A model generated the notes under the pieces. It made no database searches. It saw only the letters and a list, made by a program, of their open reading frames with translations, and was not told the DNA's origin. The position numbers were made by a program, and so were the translations under genes. DNA of 64,000 nt, from NCBI RefSeq assembly GCF_016892705.1, contig NZ_JAFEMB010000006.1, positions 233,170-297,169 on the forward strand, in the 5' to 3' direction. This document shows, piece by piece, positions 25,333 through 35,812 of the stretch; positions within the stretch are counted from its first letter, which is position 1; every line of letters begins with the position of its first letter. The DNA comes from Microvirga pudoricolor (GTDB taxonomy: Bacteria > Pseudomonadota > Alphaproteobacteria > Rhizobiales > Beijerinckiaceae).

Positions 25333-27633
25333 ATGGCTGACAACATCTCGCAGGATCTGAAACAGGGTGCGCTCTTCTATCACCGCAACCCGCGCCCCGG
25401 AAAGCTCGAGATCCAGCCGACCAAGCCCCTCGGCAACCAGCGCGACCTGGCGCTCGCCTATTCGCCCGGCGTGGCCGCCCCCTGCGAGGCGATCGCGGCG
25501 GATCCGGCCGAAGCCGCCAACCTGACCTCGCGCCAGAACCTCGTGGCGGTGATCTCGAACGGGACGGCCGTGCTCGGCCTCGGCGACATCGGCCCGCTGG
25601 CCTCCAAGCCCGTCATGGAGGGCAAGGCGGTCCTGTTCAAGAAATTCTCCGGCATCGACGTGTTCGACATCGAGGTGGCCGAGAAGAATGTCGACAAGCT
25701 CGTGGAGGTCATCGCGGCCCTCGAGCCCACCTTCGGGGGCATCAATCTCGAGGACATCAAGGCCCCGGAATGCTTCGAGGTCGAGGAGCGGCTGAAGGCC
25801 CGCATGGGCATCCCGGTTTTTCACGACGACCAGCACGGCACCGCCATCATCGTGGGCGCGGCCGTCACCAATGCCCTGGAACTCGCCGGAAAGCGGATCG
25901 AGGACGTCAAGATCGTCACCTCCGGGGCGGGCGCGGCGGCCCTGGCCTGCCTCAACCTGCTGGTGTCGCTCGGCGCCCGGCGCGAGAACATCTGGGTCAC
26001 GGATATCGAGGGCGTCGTCCATGACGGCCGCAACGAGCTCATGGACCGCTGGAAGTCGGTCTATGCCCAGAAGACCGATGCGCGAACGCTGGCCGACGTC
26101 ATCCCCAACGCCGACGTGTTCCTCGGCCTCTCGGCGGGCGGCGTGCTCAAGCCGGAGCTTCTCGCCCAGATGGCCCCGGAACCGCTGATCCTGGCGCTCG
26201 CCAATCCCTATCCGGAGATCATGCCGGACCTGGCCGAGAAGGCCCGTCCGGACGCCATGATCTGCACGGGCCGCTCGGACTTCCCGAACCAGGTCAACAA
26301 CGTCCTGTGCTTTCCCTACATCTTCCGGGGCGCCCTCGACGTGGGCGCGACCACCATCAACGAGGAGATGAAGGCCGCGGCCGTGAAAGCCATCGCGGGG
26401 CTTGCCCGCGAGGCTCCCTCCGAGGTGGTGGCGCGGGCCTATGGCGGCGAGGCGCATCCGTTCGGGCGCAAGTCGCTGATCCCGAGCCCCTTCGATCCGC
26501 GCCTGATCCTGCGCATCGCACCCGCGGTCGCCCAGGCCGCGATGGATTCGGGTGTCGCGACCCGGCCCCTGGAGGACATGGAGGCCTATACGGATTCGCT
26601 CGGCCGTTTCGTGTTCCGGTCCGGCTTCATTATGAAGCCGCTCTTCTCCAAGGCGAAGGCCAATCCGAAGCGCGTCATCTATGCCGAGGGCGAGGACGAG
26701 CGGGTGCTGCGCGCCGTCCAGGTGGTGGTCGAGGAAGGCATCGCCCGTCCCATCCTCATCGGCCGCCCCAATGTGGTGGACACCCGCATCAAGCGTTTCG
26801 GCTTGTCCATGGAAGCGGGCCGTCATTTCGACCTCATCAACCCGGAGGACGATCCGCGCTACCGCGACTACGTGGCGACCTACGTGGACGTGGCAGGACG
26901 CAAGGGCATCACGCCCGATCTCGCCAAGACGCTGGTGCGCACCAACACGACGGTGATCGGCGCCCTGGCCGTGCGGCGAGGCGATGCGGACGCGCTGATC
27001 TGCGGCCTCGAGGGGCGCTTCCAGTCCCGGCTCAAGCATATCGGCGACATCATCGGCCTGGCGCCGGGCGTGCGGGAGATGGCGGCCCTGTCCCTCGTCA
27101 TCACGTCGAAGGGCGCCTACTTCCTGGCCGACACCCATGTGCAGCCGGATCCGAGCGCCGAGCAGATTGCCGAGATGACGGTCGCCTGCGCCAGCCACGT
27201 GCGCCGCTTCGGCATCACGCCGAAGATCGCCCTCCTGTCCCACGCGGATTTCGGCGCGGCCGACACCCGTTCGGCGATCAAGATGCGGGCGGCCCTCGCC
27301 CTGATCCGCGAACGCGCGCCGGACCTGGAGGCCGACGGCGAGATGCAGGCCGATGCGGCCCTGTCCGAGATGATCCGCGAGCGGGTCTATCCGGGCTCGA
27401 CCCTGAAGGGCGAGGCGAACGTGCTCATCATGCCGAACCTGGACGCCGCCAACATCGCCTTCCAGTTCACGAAGATCCTAGCCGACTCGCTGCCCGTCGG
27501 CCCGATCCTCATCGGGCCGTCGAAGCCGGCCCATATCCTGACGCCCTCCGTGACGGCGCGCGGCATCGTCAACATCACCGCCGTGGCCGTGGTGGAGGCG
27601 CAGGCGGCCGAGCAGGATCCGACGCTGTTTTGA
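25333..27633 (+). CDS. maeB: NADP-dependent malic enzyme with phosphotransacetylase-like domain
   Basis: A 766-residue two-domain protein that decarboxylates malate to pyruvate. Residues 1 to about 430 are the malic enzyme part: '[16 protein letters not shown]', '[20 protein letters not shown]', '[20 protein letters not shown]', '[16 protein letters not shown]' (dinucleotide fold) and '[20 protein letters not shown]'. Residues from about 440 form a phosphotransacetylase-like domain ('[17 protein letters not shown]', '[19 protein letters not shown]') that in relatives binds acetyl-CoA as a regulator but is not catalytic. The length is standard for the MaeB type. Confidence 0.95.
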   Translation: MADNISQDLKQGALFYHRNPRPGKLEIQPTKPLGNQRDLALAYSPGVAAPCEAIAADPAEAANLTSRQNLVAVISNGTAVLGLGDIGPLASKPVMEGKAVLFKKFSGIDVFDIEVAEKNVDKLVEVIAALEPTFGGINLEDIKAPECFEVEERLKARMGIPVFHDDQHGTAIIVGAAVTNALELAGKRIEDVKIVTSGAGAAALACLNLLVSLGARRENIWVTDIEGVVHDGRNELMDRWKSVYAQKTDARTLADVIPNADVFLGLSAGGVLKPELLAQMAPEPLILALANPYPEIMPDLAEKARPDAMICTGRSDFPNQVNNVLCFPYIFRGALDVGATTINEEMKAAAVKAIAGLAREAPSEVVARAYGGEAHPFGRKSLIPSPFDPRLILRIAPAVAQAAMDSGVATRPLEDMEAYTDSLGRFVFRSGFIMKPLFSKAKANPKRVIYAEGEDERVLRAVQVVVEEGIARPILIGRPNVVDTRIKRFGLSMEAGRHFDLINPEDDPRYRDYVATYVDVAGRKGITPDLAKTLVRTNTTVIGALAVRRGDADALICGLEGRFQSRLKHIGDIIGLAPGVREMAALSLVITSKGAYFLADTHVQPDPSAEQIAEMTVACASHVRRFGITPKIALLSHADFGAADTRSAIKMRAALALIRERAPDLEADGEMQADAALSEMIRERVYPGSTLKGEANVLIMPNLDAANIAFQFTKILADSLPVGPILIGPSKPAHILTPSVTARGIVNITAVAVVEAQAAEQDPTLF

Positions 27634-27648
27634 GGAAGGCACAACATG

Positions 27649-27755
27649 CCCTCCTCCCCCTTGTGGGGAGGAGTTGGAGGTGGGGGTGTAGGCGCCAACC
27701 TTGCTAGGTTCGATGCTCACACCCCCACCCTAGCCCTCCCCACAAGGGGGAGGGG
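27649..27755. repeat. Dispersed extragenic palindrome, copy 2
   Basis: About 107 bp with complementary ends (CTCCTCCCCCTTGTGGGGAG at the left, CCTCCCCACAAGGGGGAGGG at the right), inner GGTGGGGGTG and CACCCCCACC arms, and an apex holding GCGCCAACCTT. Read on the minus strand it matches copy 1 at 3921-4027 nearly base for base at the arms and differs at the apex. It lies between the convergent maeB and the large exported protein. Confidence 0.8.
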
Positions 27756-27778
27756 ACGCCGTCGCGTCTCCGTTTATC

Positions 27779-29647
27779 TCACTCGTTCTTCGCCGTCACG
27801 TCGATCAGCTTGATGATCTCGCCCGGTTCCGGCTGCGCGGCGAAATCCGCCACGCCCACGCCCGCCGGATCCTTCGACGTGGCCTGCAAGGTGATCCGTC
27901 CCGGTTTCGCGATGAACTTCGAGACCGCCTGGCCGATGGTCCGGGCCCCGTCCGAATTGCCGATCATGGACGGGATCAGGAAGGCCGCAGCCGTGCCGTA
28001 GGTGCGGCGCAGGGTTTCGGGCTTGGTGCGCTGGTCCTGGGCGGCCTTGGCGAGGTAGCGGTCGAACAGGCCCTTGTTCTCCAGCGTCACGTCGAGAGAC
28101 TTCACCGTGGCGGCCATCAGCGCCACGCTCGCCACCGCCGTATCCGGGTTGAACACGTCCTTCGACACGTTGCCGAGCGTGCCCTTGATGGCGACATCGC
28201 CCATGTCCTTGCCCTGGAACGAGAGTTCCGAGACGTCGAGGCTGTTGGAGGCGGCGTTCCACCGGGTCGAGACCAGGAAGGAGACGTCGAGGCTGGTATA
28301 ACCCCAGTCGATCAGCGTCTTGACGCCCTCTTCCTCGCTGCTCGCGGGCAGGGCCATCACATAGTTCTGGAGGCCGAGGCGGAAGTTGGTCGCGAGCCCG
28401 TCGACGGGCTGGTCGGCGGTCAGCTCGAAGGACTTGAGCGAGGCCTTGATGCGCTCGGGCGTGGGGCTCTTGTCCTCGGCGTTGGGGACGTCAATGGAGA
28501 ACCCCGACATCTTCGTGGTTCCGAGCACCGGAATGAGGGATCGCATCTGCTCCGGCGAGAGGGATTTCATGGATTTGCCGCGCAGGGCGCGCAGGCCATC
28601 GAGGGTCGGCCGCAGGGAGAAGCCGGTCACGCTCACGGAATCGATCTTGACGCCGCCGTCACCCGTTCCGGCCTGGAGGCCCTCGATGACGGTTTGGGAC
28701 GGCTGCCCGTCCCGTGCGCTCGCATAGCTCATCCTGGCGATTCGGCTCGACGTGGCCTTTCCGGTCTGCGCCGCGGGATTCGACACGTCGATGCCGGTCG
28801 CTTCCAGGGCGCCGAAATCCATGGCGTCGATCATGTCCGTGACGGCCGTGATCAGGCGCGTTTCGTCCTCCGTCGAAAGTTTGTCGGTCTCCGACAGGGC
28901 GAAGAGCATCGAGATGGTGCCGCTCCAGGAATCCTGGGTCGGCCGGGCGCGGAAATCCGAGCCGGTGATGCGCTCGATCCGGATCGTGGCGCCGTTCGCC
29001 TCCGACACCGTCGAGTTTTCGATGACGAAGCTGCCGTAGATCTTCGTCAGGGGTTCCGGCTGCTGCCCGCCGCGGTCGAGATAGAGGTGAGCCAGTGCCG
29101 CGAGGTCGATGTCGCTGATCGTAGAGCGGCCCTGGGTGGTGGTGCTCTTTCCCTTCGGGGTGGTCATCTCCTGGGCCGTCGTCTCGGCCGTCAAGGTCGT
29201 GACCCTCCCGCTCTGGACCGCGTCGGCGGTTACGTTGCGGTAGGTGGTGCGCTGGGTGAGGGGACCCATGGTCTGGTCGGCCACGATCTCCGGGATGACG
29301 ATCTGCCGGGCGCTGATGCGGCCGAGGCGGTCCGCGAGAGGCTGTGCCGACCCGGCGCCGAAGATGGCCTCGATCTCGGCGCGGGGCGTCGTGACCCCCG
29401 CAAAGTCGATGCGCTTCATCCGATAGGTGGCGGAGCCGGCCTGCAGGGTGACGTTCTCAAGGCTGAACGTATCGGCCGATTGGGCCAGCGCGGCGTTCCA
29501 CAGGGAGGTGCGCACCGCTCCCACGGACAGGCTTGCGCCGCCCGAGTGCACGGCGAGGTCGCGAAGCACGGCGGGTTCGAAGGAAAGCGTGGCCGTGCCT
29601 GCGAGCAGCGCGATGGCTCCGATGCCGGAGCGGAACAGCAGCCTCAT
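27779..29647 (-). CDS. Large exported protein of unknown function
   Basis: A 622-residue protein with an amino-terminal signal (MRLLFRSGIGAIALLAGTAT, residues 1-22). The rest has no membrane helix and is rich in Thr, Ser, Ala and Asp, with alternating strands such as 'FSLENVTLQAGSATYRMKRI', 'IYGSFVIENSTVSEANGAT' and 'ITLQATSKDPAGVGVADFA'. The repeated 'amphipathic strand - turn' texture, with phrases like 'IDSVSVTGFSLRP', recalls AsmA/DUF-type beta-sheet periplasmic proteins, but I do not recognise a family. It appears to be a single gene, convergent with maeB and upstream of erpA on the other side. Confidence 0.75.
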   Translation of the reverse strand: MRLLFRSGIGAIALLAGTATLSFEPAVLRDLAVHSGGASLSVGAVRTSLWNAALAQSADTFSLENVTLQAGSATYRMKRIDFAGVTTPRAEIEAIFGAGSAQPLADRLGRISARQIVIPEIVADQTMGPLTQRTTYRNVTADAVQSGRVTTLTAETTAQEMTTPKGKSTTTQGRSTISDIDLAALAHLYLDRGGQQPEPLTKIYGSFVIENSTVSEANGATIRIERITGSDFRARPTQDSWSGTISMLFALSETDKLSTEDETRLITAVTDMIDAMDFGALEATGIDVSNPAAQTGKATSSRIARMSYASARDGQPSQTVIEGLQAGTGDGGVKIDSVSVTGFSLRPTLDGLRALRGKSMKSLSPEQMRSLIPVLGTTKMSGFSIDVPNAEDKSPTPERIKASLKSFELTADQPVDGLATNFRLGLQNYVMALPASSEEEGVKTLIDWGYTSLDVSFLVSTRWNAASNSLDVSELSFQGKDMGDVAIKGTLGNVSKDVFNPDTAVASVALMAATVKSLDVTLENKGLFDRYLAKAAQDQRTKPETLRRTYGTAAAFLIPSMIGNSDGARTIGQAVSKFIAKPGRITLQATSKDPAGVGVADFAAQPEPGEIIKLIDVTAKNE

Positions 29648-29731
29648 GGTCTTTCCTCGGTGCAGAGTGGTGCGTGTAACCCTAATCCACTTTCGGCGCG
29701 GTGGCGTGCCGGAAAGACCTGCCGGGCGCTT

Positions 29732-30058
29732 TTACAGGGAGAATGATGTTCCGCAGCCACAGGCCGCCGTCGCCAGCGGGTTCTCGATCTTGAAGGATTG
29801 GCCCATCAGGTCGTCCACGAAGTCGATCACGGCTCCGTCCATGTACTGGACCGAAACCTCGTCAATCAGCACGGAGGCCCCGTCCTTCTCGATGCGAAGG
29901 TCTTCGTCCTGCTGGGTTTTCTCGACGTCGAACGCGTATTGGAATCCCGAGCATCCGCCGCCGTTGACGCTGATTCTCAGCATCGACCCCTCGGCTTCGG
30001 ACGTCATGATCTCGTTGATGCGACGGGCGGCGCGTTCGGTCAGGATAATCGTGGACAT
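29732..30058 (-). CDS. erpA: Iron-sulfur cluster insertion protein ErpA (A-type carrier)
   Basis: A 108-residue A-type Fe-S carrier that passes clusters to apo-proteins. The three conserved cysteines are present: Cys36 in 'SVNGGGCSGFQYAF' and Cys100 and Cys102 in 'TAACGCGTSFSL'. 'ERAARRINEIM' and 'DGAVIDFVDDLMGQSFKIEN' are also typical. ErpA and IscA are hard to separate by sequence; the alphaproteobacterial form next to dgt and argS is usually called ErpA. The ATG at 30058 gives the normal start, and the gene is divergent from dgt. Confidence 0.92.
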   Translation of the reverse strand: MSTIILTERAARRINEIMTSEAEGSMLRISVNGGGCSGFQYAFDVEKTQQDEDLRIEKDGASVLIDEVSVQYMDGAVIDFVDDLMGQSFKIENPLATAACGCGTSFSL

Positions 30059-30134
30059 GCGTGGATCCGGCCTTGGACAAGCTCTATCTCCAAGGTAATG
30101 CCGCAAGGACGCGGCTTCAACCCGAGGAACAGGC

Positions 30135-31343
30135 GTGCGGCCCTTTGGCGAGAGATGGCGAGCCCCCTATGCCTGCGACCCCTGGGCGAGCCGGGGACGG
30201 CTCTACCCCGAGGCGGTGTCGCCGACCCGCAGCGAATTTCAGCGCGACCGGGACCGGATCATCCATTCCTCGGCCTTCCGGCGCCTGAAGCACAAGACGC
30301 AGGTTTTCGTCTACCACGAGGGCGATCACTTCAGGACCCGGCTGACCCACACCATCGAGGTGAGCCAGATCGCCCGCGCCCTGGCCCGGTCCCTCGGTCT
30401 CGACGAGGATCTCGCGGAGGCGCTGGCCCTGTCCCACGACCTCGGCCACACGCCCTTCGGCCATACCGGAGAGGACGCGCTGGACGATTGCATGAGGGCC
30501 TATGGGGGGTTCGATCACAACGCCCAGGCGCTGCGGATCGTCACCCGCCTCGAGACCCGCTACGCCGCCTATGACGGCCTCAACCTCGCCTGGGAGACCC
30601 TCGAGGGGCTGGTCAAGCACAACGGGCCGCTCCTGGACCGGGAGGGGCGGCCCACCCTGCGCTATGCCGAGCGGGGCATCCCGCTGGCGATCTTCGAGTA
30701 TAATGCCGTCCAGGACCTGGGCCTGGACACTCATGCGAGCGGCGAGGCCCAGGCGGCCGCCATCGCGGACGACATCGCCTACGACGCCCACGATATCGAC
30801 GACGGGCTTCGGGCCGGGCTCTTCACTATCGAGGAACTGCGGCAGGTGCCGTTCCTGAACGCGCTGCTGGACGAGATCGACGGGTTGTATCCGGGCCTCG
30901 AGTTGTCCCGGCGCATCCACGAGCTGACCCGCCGGGTCATCACCCGTTTCGTGGAGGATGTGGTGGCCGAAGGCGAGCGGCGGCTCGCCGCCGCGAGTCC
31001 GGCCAGCGCGGACGCCGTCCGGAATGCTCCGGACGCGATGGTGTGCTTTTCCGACGCCATGCGGGAGGCGGACGCGTCGGTCAAGCGGTTCCTCTACCCG
31101 CACATGTACCGGCACCCGAAGGTGATGGCGGTGCGGCGCCAGGCGGACGCGATCCTGCGGGACCTGTTCCGGCGCTTCACCGGCGACCCCCGCTCCATGC
31201 CCCTGGAATGGCAGTCGGGGCTGGAAACCCTCGACGAGGCGCGGTTGGCGCGGCGCGTGGCGGATTACATCGCCGGCATGACCGACCGCTACGCCCAGCA
31301 GGAGCACCGCCGCCTGTTTGACGTAACCCCCGACCTGCGCTAG
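30135..31343 (+). CDS. dgt: Deoxyguanosinetriphosphate triphosphohydrolase-like protein
   Basis: A 402-residue HD-domain enzyme that splits dNTPs into deoxynucleoside and triphosphate. The metal-site residues are in '[20 protein letters not shown]' and '[20 protein letters not shown]' (H...HD), and '[20 protein letters not shown]' is the standard nucleotide-binding start. The extra '[12 protein letters not shown]' motif is also present. It starts at a GTG and is divergent from erpA, the usual alphaproteobacterial arrangement (erpA/dgt/argS). Confidence 0.93.
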   Translation: MRPFGERWRAPYACDPWASRGRLYPEAVSPTRSEFQRDRDRIIHSSAFRRLKHKTQVFVYHEGDHFRTRLTHTIEVSQIARALARSLGLDEDLAEALALSHDLGHTPFGHTGEDALDDCMRAYGGFDHNAQALRIVTRLETRYAAYDGLNLAWETLEGLVKHNGPLLDREGRPTLRYAERGIPLAIFEYNAVQDLGLDTHASGEAQAAAIADDIAYDAHDIDDGLRAGLFTIEELRQVPFLNALLDEIDGLYPGLELSRRIHELTRRVITRFVEDVVAEGERRLAAASPASADAVRNAPDAMVCFSDAMREADASVKRFLYPHMYRHPKVMAVRRQADAILRDLFRRFTGDPRSMPLEWQSGLETLDEARLARRVADYIAGMTDRYAQQEHRRLFDVTPDLR

Positions 31344-31399
31344 GCGCAGCCAGCTTTCGAGCGCCGCCCCGGCGGGCGGGGTCCAGACGAGATAGGTTC

Positions 31400-33160
31400 A
31401 TGAACATCTTTGGCTTGTTTGAGAAGCGTGTGGCGGATGCGCTCGGCCGCATGGCCGAGGCCGGGCAGATTCCATCCGGGCTCAACGTGAGCCGGGTGGT
31501 GGTCGAGCCGCCGCGCGACCCCTCCCACGGCCATCTCGCCACCAATGCGGCCATGGTCCTGGCCAAGGAGGCGCGCATGAACCCGCGCGCCCTGGCCGAC
31601 CTTCTCGTGGCCGACCTGCGCGAGGATCCGCGCGTGACCAAGGTCGAGGTCGCGGGGCCGGGCTTCATCAACATGACCCTCGCGCCGGAGGTTTTCCACG
31701 AGGTCGTTCGCGCCGCCATCGGGGATACGGGCGGCTTCGGCCGCAGCGGGCAGGGCGCGGGCCGGCCCGTCAACGTGGAATTCGTTTCCGCGAACCCCAC
31801 CGGCCCCATGCATGTGGGCCACGGTCGCGGCGCCGTCTTCGGCGACGCTCTGGCGGCTCTGCTGGATTTCGCCGGCTACGCGGTCACGCGGGAATATTAC
31901 ATCAACGATGCGGGCGCTCAGGTCGACGTCCTGGCGCGCTCGGCTTTCCTTCGCTACCGGGAGGCCTTGGGACAGGAGATCGGCGCGATCCCGGACGGGC
32001 TTTACCCGGGCGATTACCTGAAGCCCGTCGGCGAGCGCCTCGCCCGGGAGCACGGCGAGGCCCTGCTCGGCCAGTCCGAGGATCTCTGGCTGCCGGTCGT
32101 CCGGCAGGTCGCCATCGACGCCATGATGGACATGATCCGCGAGGATCTCGCGGCCCTCGACATTCACCATGACGTCTTCTTCTCGGAAAAGTCCCTCCAG
32201 CAGGACAACGGTGGGGAAGTCGCCCGGACGATCGAGGGCCTTCGCGCGCGGGACTTGGTCTATATGGGCCGCCTGCCGCCCCCCAAGGGCCAGAAGGACG
32301 ACGACTGGGAAGACCGCGAGCAGCTGCTCTTCCGCGCCACGGCCTTCGGGGACGAGGTCGACCGCCCGCTCCTCAAGTCGGACGGCTCGTTCACCTATTT
32401 TGCCTCGGACATCGCCTATCACCGCTCCAAGTTCGAGCGGGGTTTCCCGACCATGATCGACGTGTGGGGCGCCGACCATGGCGGCTACGTCAAGCGCATG
32501 CAGGCGGCCGTCAAGGCGGTGACGGACGGCCAGGGCGATCTCGACGTCAAGCTCTGTCAGCTCGTGAAGCTCCTGCGCGGCGGCGAGCCCGTGAAGATGT
32601 CCAAGCGGGCAGGGGATTTCGTGACCCTGCGGGAGGTGGTGGACGAGGTGGGCCGGGACGCGGTGCGCTTCATGATGCTCTACCGCAAGAACGACGCGAC
32701 CCTGGATTTCGATCTCGCCAAGGTGGTGGAGCAATCCAAGGACAATCCCGTCTTCTACGTCCAGTACGCCCGGGCCCGCTGCGCCTCGGTGCTCCGCCAG
32801 GCCGCCGAGGCCTTCCCGGGTGCGACATTTTCGGCCGACCGGCTCGTCCGGGCGGATCTGGCCCTGCTCTCGGACGAGGCGGAAGCGGACCTGATCCAGC
32901 GAATCGCGCAATTTCCGAGGCTGGTGGAAGCAGCCGCGGAAGCACACGAGCCTCACAGGGTCGCATTCTACCTCTATGACCTTGCGTCATCGTTCCATTC
33001 TTTATGGAACAAGGGCAAAGACTTGCCTCAATTACGCTTTGTTAATCAAACTAATGAAGATTCAACACACGCGAGGCTCGCGTTGGTCCATGCCCTGAAG
33101 GGCGTTCTGGACGCGGGTCTCTCCATTTTAGGCGTCACGGCACCTGACGAGATGCGCTAG
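31400..33160 (+). CDS. argS: Arginyl-tRNA synthetase
   Basis: A 586-residue class Ia synthetase. The amino-terminal Add-1 domain is followed by '[20 protein letters not shown]' (HIGH-type motif HVGH), '[18 protein letters not shown]', '[16 protein letters not shown]', the KMSK loop '[14 protein letters not shown]' and the anticodon-binding DALR domain ('[16 protein letters not shown]'). Length is normal. The last 150 bases are richer in A and T than the rest. It lies 56 bases behind dgt, probably in one transcript. Confidence 0.97.
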   Translation: MNIFGLFEKRVADALGRMAEAGQIPSGLNVSRVVVEPPRDPSHGHLATNAAMVLAKEARMNPRALADLLVADLREDPRVTKVEVAGPGFINMTLAPEVFHEVVRAAIGDTGGFGRSGQGAGRPVNVEFVSANPTGPMHVGHGRGAVFGDALAALLDFAGYAVTREYYINDAGAQVDVLARSAFLRYREALGQEIGAIPDGLYPGDYLKPVGERLAREHGEALLGQSEDLWLPVVRQVAIDAMMDMIREDLAALDIHHDVFFSEKSLQQDNGGEVARTIEGLRARDLVYMGRLPPPKGQKDDDWEDREQLLFRATAFGDEVDRPLLKSDGSFTYFASDIAYHRSKFERGFPTMIDVWGADHGGYVKRMQAAVKAVTDGQGDLDVKLCQLVKLLRGGEPVKMSKRAGDFVTLREVVDEVGRDAVRFMMLYRKNDATLDFDLAKVVEQSKDNPVFYVQYARARCASVLRQAAEAFPGATFSADRLVRADLALLSDEAEADLIQRIAQFPRLVEAAAEAHEPHRVAFYLYDLASSFHSLWNKGKDLPQLRFVNQTNEDSTHARLALVHALKGVLDAGLSILGVTAPDEMR

Positions 33161-33271
33161 CTTTTTTCCGAAGCAAACCAAAGGTTTGGGAGAAAGGCCG
33201 GGGTGGTGGTTCCGTAGCGTCGTGTTCGCGCAGGCGAGAGCCTGCGCTGCGTAACCCGGAGGTCCGGCGCC

Positions 33272-34702
33272 ATGAGCGAATCAGTGAAGCCCCGTATTGC
33301 AGTCGATCTCAACGAGATCGAACGGCAGCTCGCCTCCGCGCAAGCCGCCCCCCATGCCGCGCCGTCGACGCGGAACGATCCGCTGGCCGAACTGGCCCGC
33401 ATCGTCGGCCAGGACGACCCCTTCCAGTCGCTCCTGGCGGGAGACCGTCAGCCCCGGCCGCAGGACCGCCGCCAGGCCCACGATCTCGACGATCTGTACC
33501 GGGCATCCGAGATTCCGGCTCCGCGCGCTCCGGCCCAGGAATTGCGGGCCCATGTCGATCAGCACCAGGCCTACGACCTTGACGATTACGGGCAGGTCCC
33601 CCAGACCCACACACCCCAGGCCTATGCCTACCAGCAGCCCCAGGCCGCCGCTCATTCCCACGCCGCCTACGACGAGCACGCCGGTTACGAGCAGGGCTAC
33701 TACGCCGAGCCCGAGCCCGACCATTCCGCCTACGCGGATGAGGGAGACGTGCGGGCCCTCGAGCCACGCCGGTCTCGCAAGGGCCTGATGGCCGTCAGCG
33801 CCGTCGTCGCGGCGGCCGTGATCGGCGGCGGAGCCGCCTGGTACGCCACGGGTTCGTCCGCCATGATCGCGAGCGGCGAGCCCCCGTTGATCAAGGCCTC
33901 GGCCGAACCCACCAAGGTCCAGCCGGACAATCCCGGCGGCGTCGAGATCCCGAACCAGAACAAGCAGATCTACGAGCGCGCCAAGCAGACGGCGGAGACC
34001 AAGGTCGTCAATCGCGAGGAGCAGCCGGTCGACGTCAAGGAGGCGACCCGGATCGCCTCGGCCGGCACGTCCCCGGTCGCGACCGGGGCCACGGGCGGCG
34101 CCCAGCCACATGCGGCCAACTCCCTCAACCTTGGCGAGCCCAAGAAGGTGCGCACGGTCTCCATCCGCCCGGACGGCACGGTCGCCGGCCTGGACAATGC
34201 CCCGGCCGCCGGTTCGCCCCCTCAGGCCCCGCGCTCGGCGGCGGTTCCGCCTCCGCCGGCCATGACGATGCCGACCTCCGCCCAGCCCGCGCCTCCGACG
34301 ATCCAGACGGCTTCGGCGGCTCAGCCGGCCGCCTCGACGCCCGCGGCTCCGGCGGCGGCCTCCAAGCCTGTCGCGGCGCCCGCGACCCCGAGCGGCACTT
34401 CGCCGCAGCGCGTGGCTTCGATCCAGCCGGTCGCTCCGGCCGAGACCGCCCCGGCCGCCGTTGGCGGCTTCTCGGTCCAGCTTGGCGTCCGCTCCTCGGA
34501 GGGCGACGCCCAGAAGGCCTTCAGCCAGTTCCAGTCCAAATATGCCAATCTGCAGGGTCAGCCGGCGCTGATCCGCAAGGCCGAGGTGAACGGCTCCACG
34601 ATCTATCGCGTCCGGGTCGGACCGATGTCGCGGGACGATGCCTCCAGCCTGTGCTCCAAGCTGCAGGGCGATGGAGCCCAGTGCTTCGTGGCCAAGAATT
34701 GA
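33272..34702 (+). CDS. SPOR domain membrane protein
   Basis: A 476-residue protein with three parts. Residues 1 to about 170 are cytosolic, rich in Gln, Pro, Tyr and His ('ALEPRRSRKG' near the end). One membrane helix follows at about 173-192 ('LMAVSAVVAAAVIGGGAAW'). A long Ala/Pro-rich periplasmic linker then ends in a SPOR domain at about 400-476 ('GGFSVQLGVRSSEGDAQKAF', 'STIYRVRVGPMSRDDA'). SPOR domains bind denuded septal peptidoglycan, so a cell division or envelope role is expected. It lies between argS and nagZ, as in other Rhizobiales. Confidence 0.9.
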   Translation: MSESVKPRIAVDLNEIERQLASAQAAPHAAPSTRNDPLAELARIVGQDDPFQSLLAGDRQPRPQDRRQAHDLDDLYRASEIPAPRAPAQELRAHVDQHQAYDLDDYGQVPQTHTPQAYAYQQPQAAAHSHAAYDEHAGYEQGYYAEPEPDHSAYADEGDVRALEPRRSRKGLMAVSAVVAAAVIGGGAAWYATGSSAMIASGEPPLIKASAEPTKVQPDNPGGVEIPNQNKQIYERAKQTAETKVVNREEQPVDVKEATRIASAGTSPVATGATGGAQPHAANSLNLGEPKKVRTVSIRPDGTVAGLDNAPAAGSPPQAPRSAAVPPPPAMTMPTSAQPAPPTIQTASAAQPAASTPAAPAAASKPVAAPATPSGTSPQRVASIQPVAPAETAPAAVGGFSVQLGVRSSEGDAQKAFSQFQSKYANLQGQPALIRKAEVNGSTIYRVRVGPMSRDDASSLCSKLQGDGAQCFVAKN

Positions 34703-34765
34703 GGCCCTTCACCACGACGGGCGAGACTTCTTGACCCGGCTCGACCGGGGACGTAAGGCGCGGGC

Positions 34766-35785
34766 ATGACCACCCGCGCCTTTATTGCTGGCTGCTCCGG
34801 CCTCGAACTGACCCCGCAGGAACGTGCCTTCTTCCGGGAGGCGCTGCCGTGGGGCTTCATTCTGTTCAGGCGGAATATCGACAACCCGGCTCAGGTCCGG
34901 GCGCTGTGCGACGCCTTGCGTGAGACGGTCGGCCGGGCCGACGCGCCGATCCTGATCGACCAGGAGGGCGGGCGGGTCCAGCGGATGGGGCCGCCGCATT
35001 GGCCAAAGTATCCGTCCGGCCGGACGTATGGCCGCCTTCATGCCGAAGATCCCGTCGCGCAGCGCGAAATCGCCCGCTTGGGCGCGCGCCTCATCGCCCA
35101 CGATCTCCTGTCCGTGGGCATCAACGTGGATTGCCTGCCCGTTCTCGACGTGCCGGTCGAGGGCGCCCACGACGTCATCGGCGACCGTGCCTACGCCCGC
35201 GAACCCGACAAGGTCGCTGTTCTGGGCCGCGCCGCCGCCGAAGGGCTCCTGGCCGGCGGGGTCCTGCCGGTGATCAAACACGTTCCAGGTCACGGCCGCG
35301 CCGGCGTGGACAGTCACCTGTCGCTTCCCGTCGTGGATGCGTCGATGGATGAGCTGGAAAGCCGCGACTTCAAGCCTTTCCGCATCCTCGCGGACATGCC
35401 CCTCGCCATGAGCGCCCACGTGGTCTACACGGCCCTGGACCCCGACAACCCGGCCACCACATCGGCCCGCGTCGTTCAGGACGTGATCCGGAGCAGGATC
35501 GGCTTCGACGGTCTCCTCATGACGGACGACCTGTCCATGCAGGCCCTGAGCGGCACCTTCCGGGACCGCGCCGAGGCGGCGATCCGGGCAGGCTGCGACA
35601 TGCTTCTTCATTGCAACGGCAGGCTGGACGAGATGGCGCCCGTGGCCGAGGCCGCTCCTGAGCTGGCGGACTCCGCCCGGCGCCGGGCGGAGTCCGCGCT
35701 CCGCCGCATCGGCCACGAACCGGAGCCCCTCGATCCTGTGGATGCCCGCGCGAGGCTCGATGCCGCCGCGAGCGCGGTCGCCTAA
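34766..35785 (+). CDS. nagZ: Beta-N-acetylhexosaminidase
   Basis: A 339-residue glycoside hydrolase family 3 enzyme that removes GlcNAc from muropeptides during cytosolic cell-wall recycling. The NagZ motif is visible as 'VIKHVPGHGRAGVDSHLSLP' (K-H-x-P-G-H-G-x4-D-S-H), where the loop Asp/His acts as acid-base. 'PILIDQEGGRVQRMGPPHWP' and 'LLMTDDLSMQAL' (nucleophile Asp) are also present. There is no signal peptide. It precedes scpA by 27 bases. Confidence 0.95.
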   Translation: MTTRAFIAGCSGLELTPQERAFFREALPWGFILFRRNIDNPAQVRALCDALRETVGRADAPILIDQEGGRVQRMGPPHWPKYPSGRTYGRLHAEDPVAQREIARLGARLIAHDLLSVGINVDCLPVLDVPVEGAHDVIGDRAYAREPDKVAVLGRAAAEGLLAGGVLPVIKHVPGHGRAGVDSHLSLPVVDASMDELESRDFKPFRILADMPLAMSAHVVYTALDPDNPATTSARVVQDVIRSRIGFDGLLMTDDLSMQALSGTFRDRAEAAIRAGCDMLLHCNGRLDEMAPVAEAAPELADSARRRAESALRRIGHEPEPLDPVDARARLDAAASAVA

Positions 35786-35812
35786 GGTAGGGCCTCGGGG
35801 CACGATCGGACC

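Noticed and set aside
24577..27243. 888-residue minus-strand frame antisense to maeB
   Set aside because: Only the last 206 residues (from 25197) match the CatB-like acetyltransferase; the rest mirrors maeB and has no family pattern.
31340..32956. 538-residue minus-strand frame antisense to argS
   Set aside because: Opposite the complete argS gene with no recognisable domain.
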